A DNA stretch of 38,937 nt from Oscillospiraceae bacterium (lineage in GTDB: Bacteria; Bacillota; Clostridia; Oscillospirales; Oscillospiraceae). The stretch's first letter is position 1; each line of letters opens with the position of its first letter. Below the pieces are notes generated by a model. It did not search any database. It saw only the letters and a list, made by a program, of their open reading frames with translations, and was not told where the DNA came from. The position numbers and the translations under genes were made by a program. Positions 15,156 through 22,821 of this stretch are shown piece after piece. The DNA lies in the NCBI GenBank assembly GCA_902781745.1, contig CACZKM010000014.1, forward strand, positions 1-38,937, written 5' to 3'.

Positions 15156-15375
15156 AAACCCTTCCCTGCGCTTCGTTCGCGCGCCCTACGGGCACACTCT
15201 CTTCGCGAGACGTGTTTTTTCACCGGGAAACCCGGCGAAAAAACGATAATACTTTTTTCCCCGGCAAGGCCGGGAAAACTCTGCGAGGCTTTACATAGTA
15301 AAAACCAACAAAGCGGCACGCAGTCGCTTCGCTGGTTTTTTGCTGGCTGGTATATTCTCGATTGCCGCAGGCCGC
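15156..15375. other. hairpin cluster between converging genes
   Basis: No gene. Three structures follow each other: GTTTTTTC-A-CCGGG with its complement (15214-15244, AAA loop), CCCGGC-AAG-GCCGGG (15260-15274) with flanking T and A runs, and AAAAACCA/TGGTTTTTT (15300-15341) enclosing AAGCG/CGCTT. The last one works as a terminator in both directions and is the probable end of the leftward dehydrogenase transcript. Confidence 0.6.
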
Positions 15376-16332
15376 TTACAGCCCGCAGACATTCTCCGGC
15401 TGCCCCGCCAGGAAGGCCGCCACGTTGGCAAACTCAATGTCCGCCCGGCGCACCATGGCCTCCTTGGTCAAAAAGGCCACATGGGGCGTCAGCAGCGTGT
15501 TCTTTGCCTGGAGCAGGGGGTAGTCCCCGGGGATGGGGGGTTCCATATCAAACACGTCAATGGCGGCCCCGGCGATCTGTCCGGCGTTCAGGGCCTCCGC
15601 CAGGGCGGCGTTGTCCACGATGGGCCCCCGGGCGCAGTTGATGAAGTAGGCCGTGGGCTTCATTTTGGCGATCTGGTCCTTCCCGATCATCCCCCTGGTC
15701 TCGGCGTTGTTGGGGGTGTGGAGGGTGACGATGTCGCTCTGGGCCAGCAGCTCGTCCAGGGAGACGTACTCGATCCCCGCCGCCTTGACCTCCTCCCGCT
15801 CATGGCGGGCATAGGCCAGGACCTTGGCTCCGAAGGCCCGGAAGAGCTGGGCGGTGCGGAAGCCGATCTGGCCGGGGCCGATGACGCCCACGGTCTTCCC
15901 GGCGATCTCCTGGCCTGCCAGGCCGGCGGAGGTGCCCCCCTCCCGGACCACCTTGTCACAGGCGGGGAAGTACCGCAGGAGGCTGATGGCCATGCCGATG
16001 ACCTGCTCGGCCACGCAGACGTTGGAGTACCCGGCGCAGTTGCACACGGTGACCCCCTTCTCCTTGCAGGCCGCCAGGCCCACATGGTCGATGCCCGTGA
16101 AGGCCACCGCCAGGAGCTTCAGGGCGTCCGCCGCCCGGACCACCTCGTCGGGGTAGGGGTTGTTGGCGATCATCACCACGTCCTGGCCGGCGCTGCGGCG
16201 CTTGAGCTCCTCCAGGTCGGTGGTCTTGGTGTCGTAATAGGTGAAGGTATGCCCCTGGGCCTTGAAGGGCGCGGCCAGGGCCTCGATGGTCTCGGCGGGA
16301 ACGCCGAGGGGTTCCAGCAGACTGATGTTCAT
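15376..16332 (-). CDS. D-2-hydroxyacid dehydrogenase family protein
   Basis: A 318-residue NAD(P)-dependent oxidoreductase acting on 2-keto/2-hydroxy acids. The Rossmann motif is GVIGPGQIG near residue 150. Catalytic residues of the family are present: Arg in INCARGPIVD, Glu in DVFDMEPP and His in LTPHVAFLT. The N-terminal catalytic domain contains ANNPYPDEVV and AVAFTGIDHVGL. It resembles glycerate or phosphoglycerate dehydrogenase-like enzymes, but the substrate cannot be read from sequence. ATG at 16332 follows GAGGAGGAA. It is a monocistronic leftward gene with a hairpin cluster at its 3' end. Confidence 0.92.
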   Translation of the reverse strand: MNISLLEPLGVPAETIEALAAPFKAQGHTFTYYDTKTTDLEELKRRSAGQDVVMIANNPYPDEVVRAADALKLLAVAFTGIDHVGLAACKEKGVTVCNCAGYSNVCVAEQVIGMAISLLRYFPACDKVVREGGTSAGLAGQEIAGKTVGVIGPGQIGFRTAQLFRAFGAKVLAYARHEREEVKAAGIEYVSLDELLAQSDIVTLHTPNNAETRGMIGKDQIAKMKPTAYFINCARGPIVDNAALAEALNAGQIAGAAIDVFDMEPPIPGDYPLLQAKNTLLTPHVAFLTKEAMVRRADIEFANVAAFLAGQPENVCGL

Positions 16333-16434
16333 GGTTGTTCCTCCTCTATGGCTGATGTCACGATGTCAAACCGTTGCAATCTATGCGATACCCCAAGTAT
16401 AGGCCACAGGCGGGAAAAGAACAAGGGGTTTTCA

Positions 16435-16463
16435 TTTACTTTTCCGATGAAATAGGGTACAAT
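16435..16463 (+). promoter_or_regulatory. promoter of the small Cys-rich protein and GNAT unit
   Basis: TTTACT (16435-16440), 17 nt, TACAAT (16458-16463), 31 nt before the ATG. Confidence 0.6.
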
Positions 16464-16494
16464 GGCCCCAAGAACAACACAGGAGGGATTCCCC

Positions 16495-16851
16495 ATGACA
16501 TTGGAACAGCGCAATTTCGTCACGGAAAAGCTCCGGGCCGCCATCGCCGCCCCAAGCTGCTGCCCGGAGCTGAAGGAAGTGGGCATGGAGTGGCTCCAGG
16601 AGTCCGGCGGGGACCATGAAGCCGCCGCCACCAAGACCCTTATCGCCGAGCTGGAGGCCGACGTGAACACCATCGACGACACCATCGCCTTCTTCGGCTC
16701 CCCCGCCGCTGCCGCCATGTTCGGCGCGGAACAGGCCAAGGGCATGGCCGCCCAGGCCCGGGAGCACAAGGCAAACGGCGGGAAGTTCTGCTTCTGCCCC
16801 GCCTGCTCCAACGGCGCAGAGATCCTGGCCATCAAGGATCAGCTTCTGTAA
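16495..16851 (+). CDS. small conserved-looking protein with CxCPxC tail
   Basis: A 118-residue cytoplasmic protein. It opens MTLEQRNFVTEKLRAAI with APSCCPELKEVG, continues as predicted helices rich in Ala and Glu, and ends in KFCFCPACSNGAEILAIKDQ. The two Cys clusters (SCC near 24 and FCFCPAC near 100) could bind metal. Similar short proteins occur in gut Clostridia, sometimes labelled Hsp90-like; I see no Hsp90 ATPase features and would not use that name. ATG follows AGGAGG. The GNAT gene starts one base after its stop codon, so the two are an operon. Function unknown. Confidence 0.8.
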   Translation: MTLEQRNFVTEKLRAAIAAPSCCPELKEVGMEWLQESGGDHEAAATKTLIAELEADVNTIDDTIAFFGSPAAAAMFGAEQAKGMAAQAREHKANGGKFCFCPACSNGAEILAIKDQLL

Positions 16852-16852
16852 C

Positions 16853-17350
16853 ATGGAGATCCGCAAGTCTACCTTGTCCGACCTGCCGACGGTGATGGAC
16901 ATTTACGCCTACGCCCGGCGGTTCATGGCGGACCACGGCAACCCCCGGCAGTGGGGCCCCACGGGCTGGCCCCCGGAAGCCCTGATCCGCCAGGACATGG
17001 CGGCGGGCAAAAGCTACGTCTGCACCGAGGGCGGGGCCATCCGGGCGGTCTTCTTCTTCGACATGGGCCCGGAGATCGAGCCCACCTACCGGGACATCCA
17101 GGACGGCCAGTGGGCCGATCCCACCCCCTACGGGGTGGTCCACCGCATCGCCGCCGCGGAGGGCTCCAAGGGCGCGGGCCGCTTCTGCCTGGAGTGGGCC
17201 TTCGCCCAATGCGGTCACCTGCGCATGGACACCCACGGCGACAACCGCCCCATGCAGAGCCTGCTGAAAAAGCTGGGCTTCCAATACCGCGGGGTGATCT
17301 ATGTGGTAGAGGACAACGACCCCCGGCTGGCCTTTGAGAAAAGCGAATAG
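16853..17350 (+). CDS. GNAT-family N-acetyltransferase
   Basis: A 165-residue acetyl-CoA-dependent acetyltransferase. It starts with the usual MEIRKSTLSDLPTVMDIY and an N-terminal helix pair. GVVHRIAAAEGSKGAGRFCL corresponds to the acetyl-CoA pyrophosphate-binding region (motif A). LRMDTHGDNRPMQSLLKKLG and FQYRGVIYV form the C-terminal motif B. The substrate is unknown. The start codon lies directly behind the stop of the preceding small gene (TAACATG), so translation is probably coupled. A strong terminator follows at 17352. Confidence 0.9.
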   Translation: MEIRKSTLSDLPTVMDIYAYARRFMADHGNPRQWGPTGWPPEALIRQDMAAGKSYVCTEGGAIRAVFFFDMGPEIEPTYRDIQDGQWADPTPYGVVHRIAAAEGSKGAGRFCLEWAFAQCGHLRMDTHGDNRPMQSLLKKLGFQYRGVIYVVEDNDPRLAFEKSE

Positions 17351-17351
17351 C

Positions 17352-17390
17352 AAAAAATGGCACGAGCGCTTATGCGCTGTGCCATTTTTT
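17352..17390 (+). terminator. terminator of the GNAT gene
   Basis: AAAAAATGGCAC (17352-17363) pairs with GTGCCATTTTTT (17379-17390), with an inner AGCGC/GCGCT stem and TTAT loop. Effectively bidirectional. Confidence 0.92.
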
Positions 17391-17397
17391 CAGCTTC

Positions 17398-17450
17398 AAG
17401 GGGAACCATGATCCAGCCCCCGCAGGGGGATCTGGCACGGTTCCCTTTTT
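17398..17450. repeat. dispersed hairpin element, copy 2
   Basis: Inverted relative to copy 1 (15099-15155). It shares GGGGAACCATGATCCAGC and the core CCCCCGCAGGGGG, then diverges slightly (CTGGCACGGTTCCCTTTTT). It sits between the GNAT terminator and the convergent oxidase-like gene and can itself fold as a terminator with a T-run. Confidence 0.75.
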
Positions 17451-17451
17451 C

Positions 17452-17922
17452 TTATTTCTCGTGGACGTGCTTCCCGGTCATGTGCTCAATGGTCAGCTCC
17501 ATGCACAGCACCCGGTGTCCGTCCTTCTTGATCTCGTCCTCCACGTCCTGCTCGCTGGGGTAGTATTTCAGCCCCAGGTCCCGGGCAATGGCGATGGTCT
17601 CCGCCTGGTCCTCCACCAGCCGCATCCGGCCGAAGCAGATGACGCTGTTGAACCACAGGGCCCAGTCGCCCTCCACCGGCTCGCCCTTGTCCATGACGCA
17701 GAAGGAGGCCTTGTCGCAGGCCTTGAGGGCGTCCACCTTGTGGCCCTCCATGGCGCTGTGGAAGTAGAGCTTGCCGTCCTTATAGACAAAGTCCAGGGGC
17801 ACAGCGTAGGGGTACCCCCCGTCGCCCAGCACAGCCAGGACGCCCCGGGGCTCGGCCTTCAGGATCTCCACGCACTGCTCCTCCGGCAGCTGCTGCTTGA
17901 ATCGTCTCATTTCGCGGAACAT
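17452..17922 (-). CDS. pyridoxamine 5'-phosphate oxidase-related flavin protein
   Basis: A 156-residue split-barrel flavoprotein of the PNPOx/nitroimidazole-resistance (NimA-like) type. Typical blocks are RGVLAVLGDGGYPYAVPLDF, YKDGKLYFHSAMEGHKVDAL, and FCVMDKGE before VICFGRMRLV. Such proteins bind FMN and reduce small molecules; the substrate is not predictable. Start chosen at ATG 17922, behind GGGTGGG; a GTG 10 codons upstream lacks a ribosome site. Its promoter overlaps the end of dpaB. The leader has a small TCTCCT/AGGAGA hairpin (17944-17960) containing a ribosome-site-like sequence. Confidence 0.88.
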   Translation of the reverse strand: MFREMRRFKQQLPEEQCVEILKAEPRGVLAVLGDGGYPYAVPLDFVYKDGKLYFHSAMEGHKVDALKACDKASFCVMDKGEPVEGDWALWFNSVICFGRMRLVEDQAETIAIARDLGLKYYPSEQDVEDEIKKDGHRVLCMELTIEHMTGKHVHEK

Positions 17923-17972
17923 GGTATCCCACCCTTTCTTTGTTCTCCTCACAAAGGAGATGACTTGCTGCT

Positions 17973-18000
17973 ATGATACCATACTCCGCCCCTCTGTCAA
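17973..18000 (-). promoter_or_regulatory. promoter of the PNPOx-like gene
   Basis: Minus strand TTGACA (17995-18000), 16 nt, TATCAT (17973-17978) with TATGG before the -10. The -35 overlaps the dpaB stop codon. Confidence 0.65.
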
Positions 18001-18596
18001 GTTGCCCCTGCAACGCCGGGCGGCCCCAGCAGGAGGGGCTGGAGCTGCCTGCCTTCCAGGGCTGCCGCCAGGGTGTCGGGCACCAGGGAGAGGTCCGCCA
18101 CCAGGGAGGTGGGCTTCCCTGCCGGGTCGTCCTGGCGGAAGGGAACGAAGTAGTAGTGCTTCCGGCACAGGAGCTCCCCGATGTTCCGGGCGGCCCCCGC
18201 CAGGCCGTCGTTGGTGGACACCGCCACCACCACCGGCCGTCCGTTGCGGAGATGGGCCTTGGCCGCCATGGTCACCGCTGTGTCCGCCACCCCGCACGCC
18301 AGCTTGGCCAGGGTGTTCCCCGTGCAGGGGGCGATGACCAGGGCGTCCAGGAGCATTTTGGGCCCGATGGGCTCCGCCTCCCGGATAGAATCCACCACCG
18401 GGGCCCCGGTGAGGTCGGTGAGCTGCCGCCGCAGGTCCGCCGCCCGGCCGAACCGGGTGTCGGTGGACCCGGCGGTCTCGGACAGGATGGCGGTGGTGCC
18501 CGGCCACCGCCGGAGGGTCTCCTCCAGGGCCGTCAGGGCCCCGCCGATGGTGCAGAAGGATCCGGTAAGAGCGAATCCGATGCGCAGATCATCCAT
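17997..18596 (-). CDS. dpaB: dipicolinate synthase subunit B
   Basis: The flavoprotein-like partner of DpaA in making dipicolinic acid, the calcium chelator of the spore core, in the mother cell. At 199 residues it is normal for SpoVFB. Flavoprotein-family blocks include IGFALTGSFCTIGGAL at the start, EAEPIGPKMLLDALVIAPCTGNTLAKLA, and VVAVSTNDGLAGAARNIGEL with HYYFVPFRQDDP. It overlaps the 3' end of dpaA by 8 nt, so translation is coupled. In Bacillus the operon also carries asd and dapG; here dpaAB stand alone. Confidence 0.95.
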   Translation of the reverse strand: MDDLRIGFALTGSFCTIGGALTALEETLRRWPGTTAILSETAGSTDTRFGRAADLRRQLTDLTGAPVVDSIREAEPIGPKMLLDALVIAPCTGNTLAKLACGVADTAVTMAAKAHLRNGRPVVVAVSTNDGLAGAARNIGELLCRKHYYFVPFRQDDPAGKPTSLVADLSLVPDTLAAALEGRQLQPLLLGPPGVAGAT

Positions 18597-19473
18597 GCTG
18601 TCTCTCCTCCTCTTCCCCCAGGATATGATAGACCGCGTCCCGGATGGCCGCCGCCGCGGCCACGGGGGCGGTGCGCCCCGGCAGGCCGGGGGCCTGGGTC
18701 ACCCGCAGGCCCCGTTTCCTCGCCGCTCCCCGGTCGATGCCTCCGGGGGCCGAGGCCAGGTCCAGGAGAAAGGCGTCAGGCCGGACCCAGGCCAGCTTAT
18801 CCCCGTCCAGCACCGGGGCGGGGATGGTGTTGACGATGAGGGCGAAGGCCCCCAGCTCGCAGCTCAGATGGGCCAGGGCCACGGTCTGGCAGCCGTAGGC
18901 CGCCGCCCAGGCCAGCTCGTCATACCCCCGGGCGGCCACGGTGACCCGGGCCCCCAGGGCGGCCATCCGGTGGGCGGTGAGCTTCCCCACCCGGCCGAAG
19001 CCAAGGATGAGCACCGGGGCGCCCTGGAGGGTGGACGACAGCTCCTCCAAGGCCAACTGGACCGCCCCCTCGGCGGTGGGAACGGCGTTGGCGATCTTGC
19101 ACTCCTCCCGGGCGTAGTAGTCCGCCAGGGCCAGACCACGGGCTCGGGCCGCTTCCTCCGCCGCCGGGGAGACCAGCCCGCCGCACAGGAGCTGCCCGGG
19201 CTCCAGAAGGTCTAAAAGGTCCGCCAGGGCCACGACCTCGCCGGCCAGGGGGGTATGGAGGGTGACGCCGTCCGGCCCCGTCACCGGCAGGGGGAGGATG
19301 ACACAGTTGGCCAGAGAAATGGCGGGGGACAGGGGCTCGGGCTCCAGACCCTCCCCCCGGATGGCGGCCAGGTGGACGGTGTGGCCCTCCTCCCGGAGAA
19401 GCCGGGCCAGGGCCCGGTGGCGCAGGTCCCCGCCCACCAGCCAGAAATTGCGTTCTTGTTGGAATGGCTCCAA
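18589..19473 (-). CDS. dpaA: dipicolinate synthase subunit A
   Basis: With DpaB it converts dihydrodipicolinate to dipicolinic acid during late sporulation. The 294-residue protein has an N-terminal FWLVGGDLRHRALARLL, PLPVTGPDGV, and the Rossmann NAD(P) motif VLILGFGRVGKLTAHRMAAL near residue 155. It ends with DLASAPGGIDRGAARKRG and APGLPGRTAP. Translation most likely starts at TTG 19473 (MEPFQQERN), behind GAAGGTGATT. A SigK-like promoter is visible just upstream, which would fit mother-cell expression. The sporulation role follows from family knowledge and matches spo0A in this window. Confidence 0.95.
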   Translation of the reverse strand: MEPFQQERNFWLVGGDLRHRALARLLREEGHTVHLAAIRGEGLEPEPLSPAISLANCVILPLPVTGPDGVTLHTPLAGEVVALADLLDLLEPGQLLCGGLVSPAAEEAARARGLALADYYAREECKIANAVPTAEGAVQLALEELSSTLQGAPVLILGFGRVGKLTAHRMAALGARVTVAARGYDELAWAAAYGCQTVALAHLSCELGAFALIVNTIPAPVLDGDKLAWVRPDAFLLDLASAPGGIDRGAARKRGLRVTQAPGLPGRTAPVAAAAAIRDAVYHILGEEEERQHG

Positions 19474-19493
19474 GGAATCACCTTCTTTCCCGT

Positions 19494-19521
19494 CATTCTA
19501 TGGCAACGGACCTCCGGGGGT
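19494..19521 (-). promoter_or_regulatory. possible SigK-type promoter of dpaAB
   Basis: Minus strand AC (19520-19521), 17 nt, CATAGAATG (19494-19502), close to the SigK consensus AC-N16/17-CATAnnnTA. The leader to TTG 19473 would be very short. Only a motif match. Confidence 0.35.
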
Positions 19522-19554
19522 GCGGGGCTCTGTCCCGAAGGGAGCATTTCCCGA

Positions 19555-19583
19555 TTGCGCTCCCCCCGGCGATGTGGTATATT
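19555..19583 (+). promoter_or_regulatory. promoter of the SLH/S41 gene
   Basis: TTGCGC (19555-19560), 17 nt, TATATT (19578-19583), with TGTGG before the -10. The spacer is CCCCCGGCG-rich and very similar to that of the DAHP synthase promoter. Confidence 0.7.
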
Positions 19584-19633
19584 GGGGAAATAATCCGAAA
19601 AATCAAAGCACCCGCAATGAGAAGGAGACCCCC

Positions 19634-21946
19634 ATGAAACAACGCCTGCCCGCCCTGCTCCTGGCCCTGGTCCTGACCCTCTCCGCTGTCCTGCCCCTCC
19701 GGGCGGCGGCCTACTCCGATGTGGACGCCGGGAGCTGGTTTGCCCCGGCTGTGGCCTGGGCGGAGGACATCGTCACCGGCTGGCCCGACGGCACCTTCCG
19801 GCCGGAGTCCCCCTGCACCCGGGCCCAGACCGCCGCCTTCCTCCACCGCTTCGCCGGGTCCCCCGACGGCGAGGCGGCCGACTTCTCCGACGTGCCCCCG
19901 GGCCACTGGGCTTCCCGGGCCGTGGGCTGGTGCGCCGGGGCGGAGATCACCGCCGGGGTGGGGGACGGGCAATTCGCCCCGGACCTGGTGTGCTCCCGGG
20001 CCCAGATCGTCACCTTCCTCTACCGCCTGGCGGGGTATCGGGGGGAGACCCGCTCCCCCGCCGGGGACCTGACGCCCTACCGGGACGCCGGGCAGGTGCC
20101 CGGCTACGCCCTGGAGGCCATGGCCTGGGCCGTGGGGACGGGGCTGGTCAGCGGCACCGGGCCGGACACCCTCAGCCCCAACGCCCCCTGCACCCGGGCC
20201 CAGGTAGTCACCATGCTCTGGCGGTGGGCGGGGCAGGACTGGAGCTATGAGACCCGGACAGTCCCCGTCTACCGGGATTCCCTGGACACGGACGAGACCG
20301 CCGCGCTGCGGTTTTATGACGACCTCCCCAATGTTCCCTATATGAGTGTGGCCGGTTTTTACGAGACCTTCTTCTTCGACACCATGACCGTTGCCCGGAC
20401 GGGAGACGTGTACACCCTCACCCAGTCCGACGGGACCGCCGCCACGGTCAATATCAGAACCGACACCCTGGACGCTCCCGACCTGACCCGCTTCACCCGC
20501 CCCCCCTTCTGCCGGGAGGACGGCAGCCTGGTGGCGGAAACCGTCCCCTACCTGGAGGTGGCCTCAGTTACCGTGGACCGGGCTCCCGCCCCCGCCCATC
20601 TGAACTTCAAGGCCTACGGCATCGACCTGCGGGGGGACGGGGACGGCCTCTACGCCCCGGTGGCCACCCTGTCGGACCTCTTCGCCGGGTATGAGAACTA
20701 CTTTGTGGCCTGGAACGGCAGCGCCCTGTACCTCTCGGACCTGGGGAACTTCCGCTACGCCGCCTCGGCCATGGCCGAGGACCCCCACTACTACGACTCC
20801 ATCCTGGCCATGGACCCCCGGCACCGGGACCTGGCAGACTTCTCCTACCGGGAGCTGTGCTTCAATCTGGACACCTTCTACGGCCTCCCCGGCTCCGCCC
20901 CCCTCAACGACGCCCTGGCCCGGGAGGGGCTGGACCGGGCCCTGACCGGCGCCGCCCCCCAGGTCCGGGACCTTCTCCAAAGCGAGGACCCGGCCCGGTA
21001 CGCCGGGGGGCTCACCAAGCTGATGCGGTACTGGCTCAACGACAAGGGCCACACCCACTTCTCCGGCCTCACCGCCTTCATGGCCAGCGACCTGGCCGGG
21101 GACGTGGTCCGGGTCCTCCTCCAGATCGACGGTCTGGCCTACCCGGAGCCCTTCCAAAACATCATCCGCTCCAACCGGGCGGTGACCGCGGACAGGGAGG
21201 CCGCCTTCGGCGCCGGGACCTGGCACACCAAGGGAGAGGTGGCGGTCTATACCTTCGACGTCTTCCAGGTGGACTACGACGGATGGGACGCCTACTACGA
21301 CGGGTCCGGCCCCCTGCCGGAGGACACCGTGGGCAGCCTGTACCGGGCCCTGGAGGAGGCCCAGGCCGACCCCGCCATCCGGTATTTCGTCCTGGACCTG
21401 ACCCGCAACGGCGGCGGAGACACCAACGCCCTCTACGGCGTGGAGGCCCTGGTGCTGGGACAGGCGGTCCTCCGGGCGGAGGACCGCCTCACCGGACAAA
21501 TCATCACCCAGACCTTCCGGGCGGACCGGAACCTGGACCGGGTCTTTGACCGGCGGGACCAGGGGCGCTATGACCTGGACTTTGCCCTCCTCACCAGCGT
21601 CGCCACCTTCTCCTGCGCCAACATCCTGGCCACGGACTGCCGGGACGCCGGTCTCCCCCTCTTCGGGGAGCAGAGCGGCGGCGGAGCCTGTCCCGTCCAG
21701 GACAACGTCACCGCCGAGGGCCTGCCCTACCGGATGTCCTCCTGGCTGCGCTTCCTGGACCGGTCCGGGGCCGTCATGGACGGAGGCGTGCCGGTGGACC
21801 GGACTCTGGTGACGATCTCCACCGTCACCCACGAGGACAAAGGGGGCATCGAGACCCAGGAGAAGGACTACAGCGCCTGCTACGACCTGGACCGGCTTGG
21901 GGAATTGCTCCGGGCCTATTACGAGGACGGGGCCCAGGCGGCGTGA
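19634..21946 (+). CDS. SLH-domain surface protein with S41-type peptidase region
   Basis: A 770-residue exported protein. The signal peptide is MKQRLPALLLALVLTLSAVL ending near RAAA. Three S-layer homology repeats follow (residues about 27-205), each with the GxxxF/CTRAQ pattern: WPDGTFRPESPCTRAQTAAF, then CSRAQIVTFLYRLAG and CTRAQVVTMLWRWAG. These anchor proteins to cell-wall polymers. The C-terminal half resembles S41/C-terminal-processing peptidases: LDLTRNGGG near residue 588, a candidate Ser in ATFSCAN near 659 and FGEQSGGGA after it. The Lys partner is unclear, so activity is uncertain. The ATG at 19634 follows GAAGGAGA. A surface protease or peptidoglycan-associated role is inference. 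Confidence 0.88.
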   Translation: MKQRLPALLLALVLTLSAVLPLRAAAYSDVDAGSWFAPAVAWAEDIVTGWPDGTFRPESPCTRAQTAAFLHRFAGSPDGEAADFSDVPPGHWASRAVGWCAGAEITAGVGDGQFAPDLVCSRAQIVTFLYRLAGYRGETRSPAGDLTPYRDAGQVPGYALEAMAWAVGTGLVSGTGPDTLSPNAPCTRAQVVTMLWRWAGQDWSYETRTVPVYRDSLDTDETAALRFYDDLPNVPYMSVAGFYETFFFDTMTVARTGDVYTLTQSDGTAATVNIRTDTLDAPDLTRFTRPPFCREDGSLVAETVPYLEVASVTVDRAPAPAHLNFKAYGIDLRGDGDGLYAPVATLSDLFAGYENYFVAWNGSALYLSDLGNFRYAASAMAEDPHYYDSILAMDPRHRDLADFSYRELCFNLDTFYGLPGSAPLNDALAREGLDRALTGAAPQVRDLLQSEDPARYAGGLTKLMRYWLNDKGHTHFSGLTAFMASDLAGDVVRVLLQIDGLAYPEPFQNIIRSNRAVTADREAAFGAGTWHTKGEVAVYTFDVFQVDYDGWDAYYDGSGPLPEDTVGSLYRALEEAQADPAIRYFVLDLTRNGGGDTNALYGVEALVLGQAVLRAEDRLTGQIITQTFRADRNLDRVFDRRDQGRYDLDFALLTSVATFSCANILATDCRDAGLPLFGEQSGGGACPVQDNVTAEGLPYRMSSWLRFLDRSGAVMDGGVPVDRTLVTISTVTHEDKGGIETQEKDYSACYDLDRLGELLRAYYEDGAQAA

Positions 21947-21947
21947 C

Positions 21948-21968
21948 CGGGAAGAAACCCGCTTTTTT
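21948..21968 (+). terminator. weak terminator after the SLH/S41 gene
   Basis: CGGG-AAGAAA-CCCG (21948-21961) followed by C and TTTTTT. Only a 4-bp core, so doubtful despite the T-run. Confidence 0.4.
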
Positions 21969-22002
21969 CCCCAAACCCCTATCCCCCTGTCCTCTTTTGT
22001 GC

Positions 22003-22008
22003 TATAAT
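22003..22008 (+). promoter_or_regulatory. extended -10 promoter of the DUF937 gene
   Basis: TATAAT with TGTGC directly before it, and CTATCCCC 16 nt upstream (21979-21986), the same arrangement as the WYL promoter. Confidence 0.6.
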
Positions 22009-22075
22009 GGAAAAACCAAGGTCCCCCAACGGGGCCGCCCTCGTGACAAAGAACCACCAGGAAAGGAGCTTTTTG

Positions 22076-22753
22076 ATGAATCTTCTTAATATCCTCACCC
22101 AGGCCATGTCCACAGATGATTCGGTACAGGCCCTGTCCAAGCGCTCCGGCGCCAGCGGCAGCCAGTTGGGGAGCCTGATCTCCCTGGCCCTGCCCCTCCT
22201 GCTTCAGGGAATGACCAACAACGCCTCCAGCCAGGGGGGCGCCTCCTCCCTCCTCGGGGCCCTGAGCCAGCACACCAGCACCGCCCCCATGTCCAGCCAG
22301 ATCCAGTCCGCCGACCTGGGGGACGGCGCCGCCATCCTCAGCCACATCTTCGGCGGCAACCTGAACAACGTCACCGGCCAGCTCTCCCAGCAGACCGGCC
22401 TGAGCGGCCAGCAGGTCTCCGACGCCCTGAGCTCCATGGCCCCCGGCGTCCTCAGCAGCCTCTCCGCCGCCACCCAGACCGCCCAGAGCCAGCCCCAGAA
22501 CAGCGTCGACCTGTCCGGGCTCCTCCAGCTCTTCGGCGGCCAGCAGCAGCCGGTTCAGCAGCAGCAGTCGGGCATCGGCAGCCTCTTTGGCTCTCTCCTG
22601 GGGGGCGGACAGGCCCAGCAGCAGACCCAGTCCTCCGGCCTGGGCAGTCTCCTGGGGTCCCTCTTCGGGATGCAGCCCCAGCAGCAGCAGACCTCCGGTT
22701 TTGACGGCAGCGGGCTGCTCTCCCTGCTCCTGAATTCCAGAAACAAAGAATAA
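22076..22753 (+). CDS. DUF937-family protein
   Basis: A 225-residue protein of low complexity. The N-terminal 140 residues carry the DUF937 pattern: MNLLNILTQAMSTDDSVQAL, ISLALPLLLQGMTNNASSQGG, LLGALSQHT and ILSHIFGGNLNNVTGQLSQQ, rich in Gly, Ser, Gln and Leu. The tail is repetitive, with Gln runs (GGQQQPVQQQQSG, QPQQQQTSG) alternating with GLGSLLGSLFG-like Leu/Gly repeats. DUF937 has no known function in bacteria. The start at 22076 follows GAAAGGAGC; the upstream 23 codons lack family similarity. An AIM24-family gene follows 68 nt downstream, probably on the same transcript. Confidence 0.85.
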   Translation: MNLLNILTQAMSTDDSVQALSKRSGASGSQLGSLISLALPLLLQGMTNNASSQGGASSLLGALSQHTSTAPMSSQIQSADLGDGAAILSHIFGGNLNNVTGQLSQQTGLSGQQVSDALSSMAPGVLSSLSAATQTAQSQPQNSVDLSGLLQLFGGQQQPVQQQQSGIGSLFGSLLGGGQAQQQTQSSGLGSLLGSLFGMQPQQQQTSGFDGSGLLSLLLNSRNKE

Positions 22754-22821
22754 TCGCCGGACCTCGGGGATACCCCCGGGAACCGCAAGTAACAAAATGA
22801 AAAAAAGAAAGGTGGATTATC

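Noticed and set aside
16495-16851. Naming the small Cys-containing protein an Hsp90-type chaperone
   Set aside because: No GHKL ATPase motifs and only 118 residues; the label would rest on copied annotation.
20564-22795. 743-codon minus-strand frame
   Set aside because: Runs antisense through two plus-strand genes and lacks any domain; composition is that of a shadow frame.
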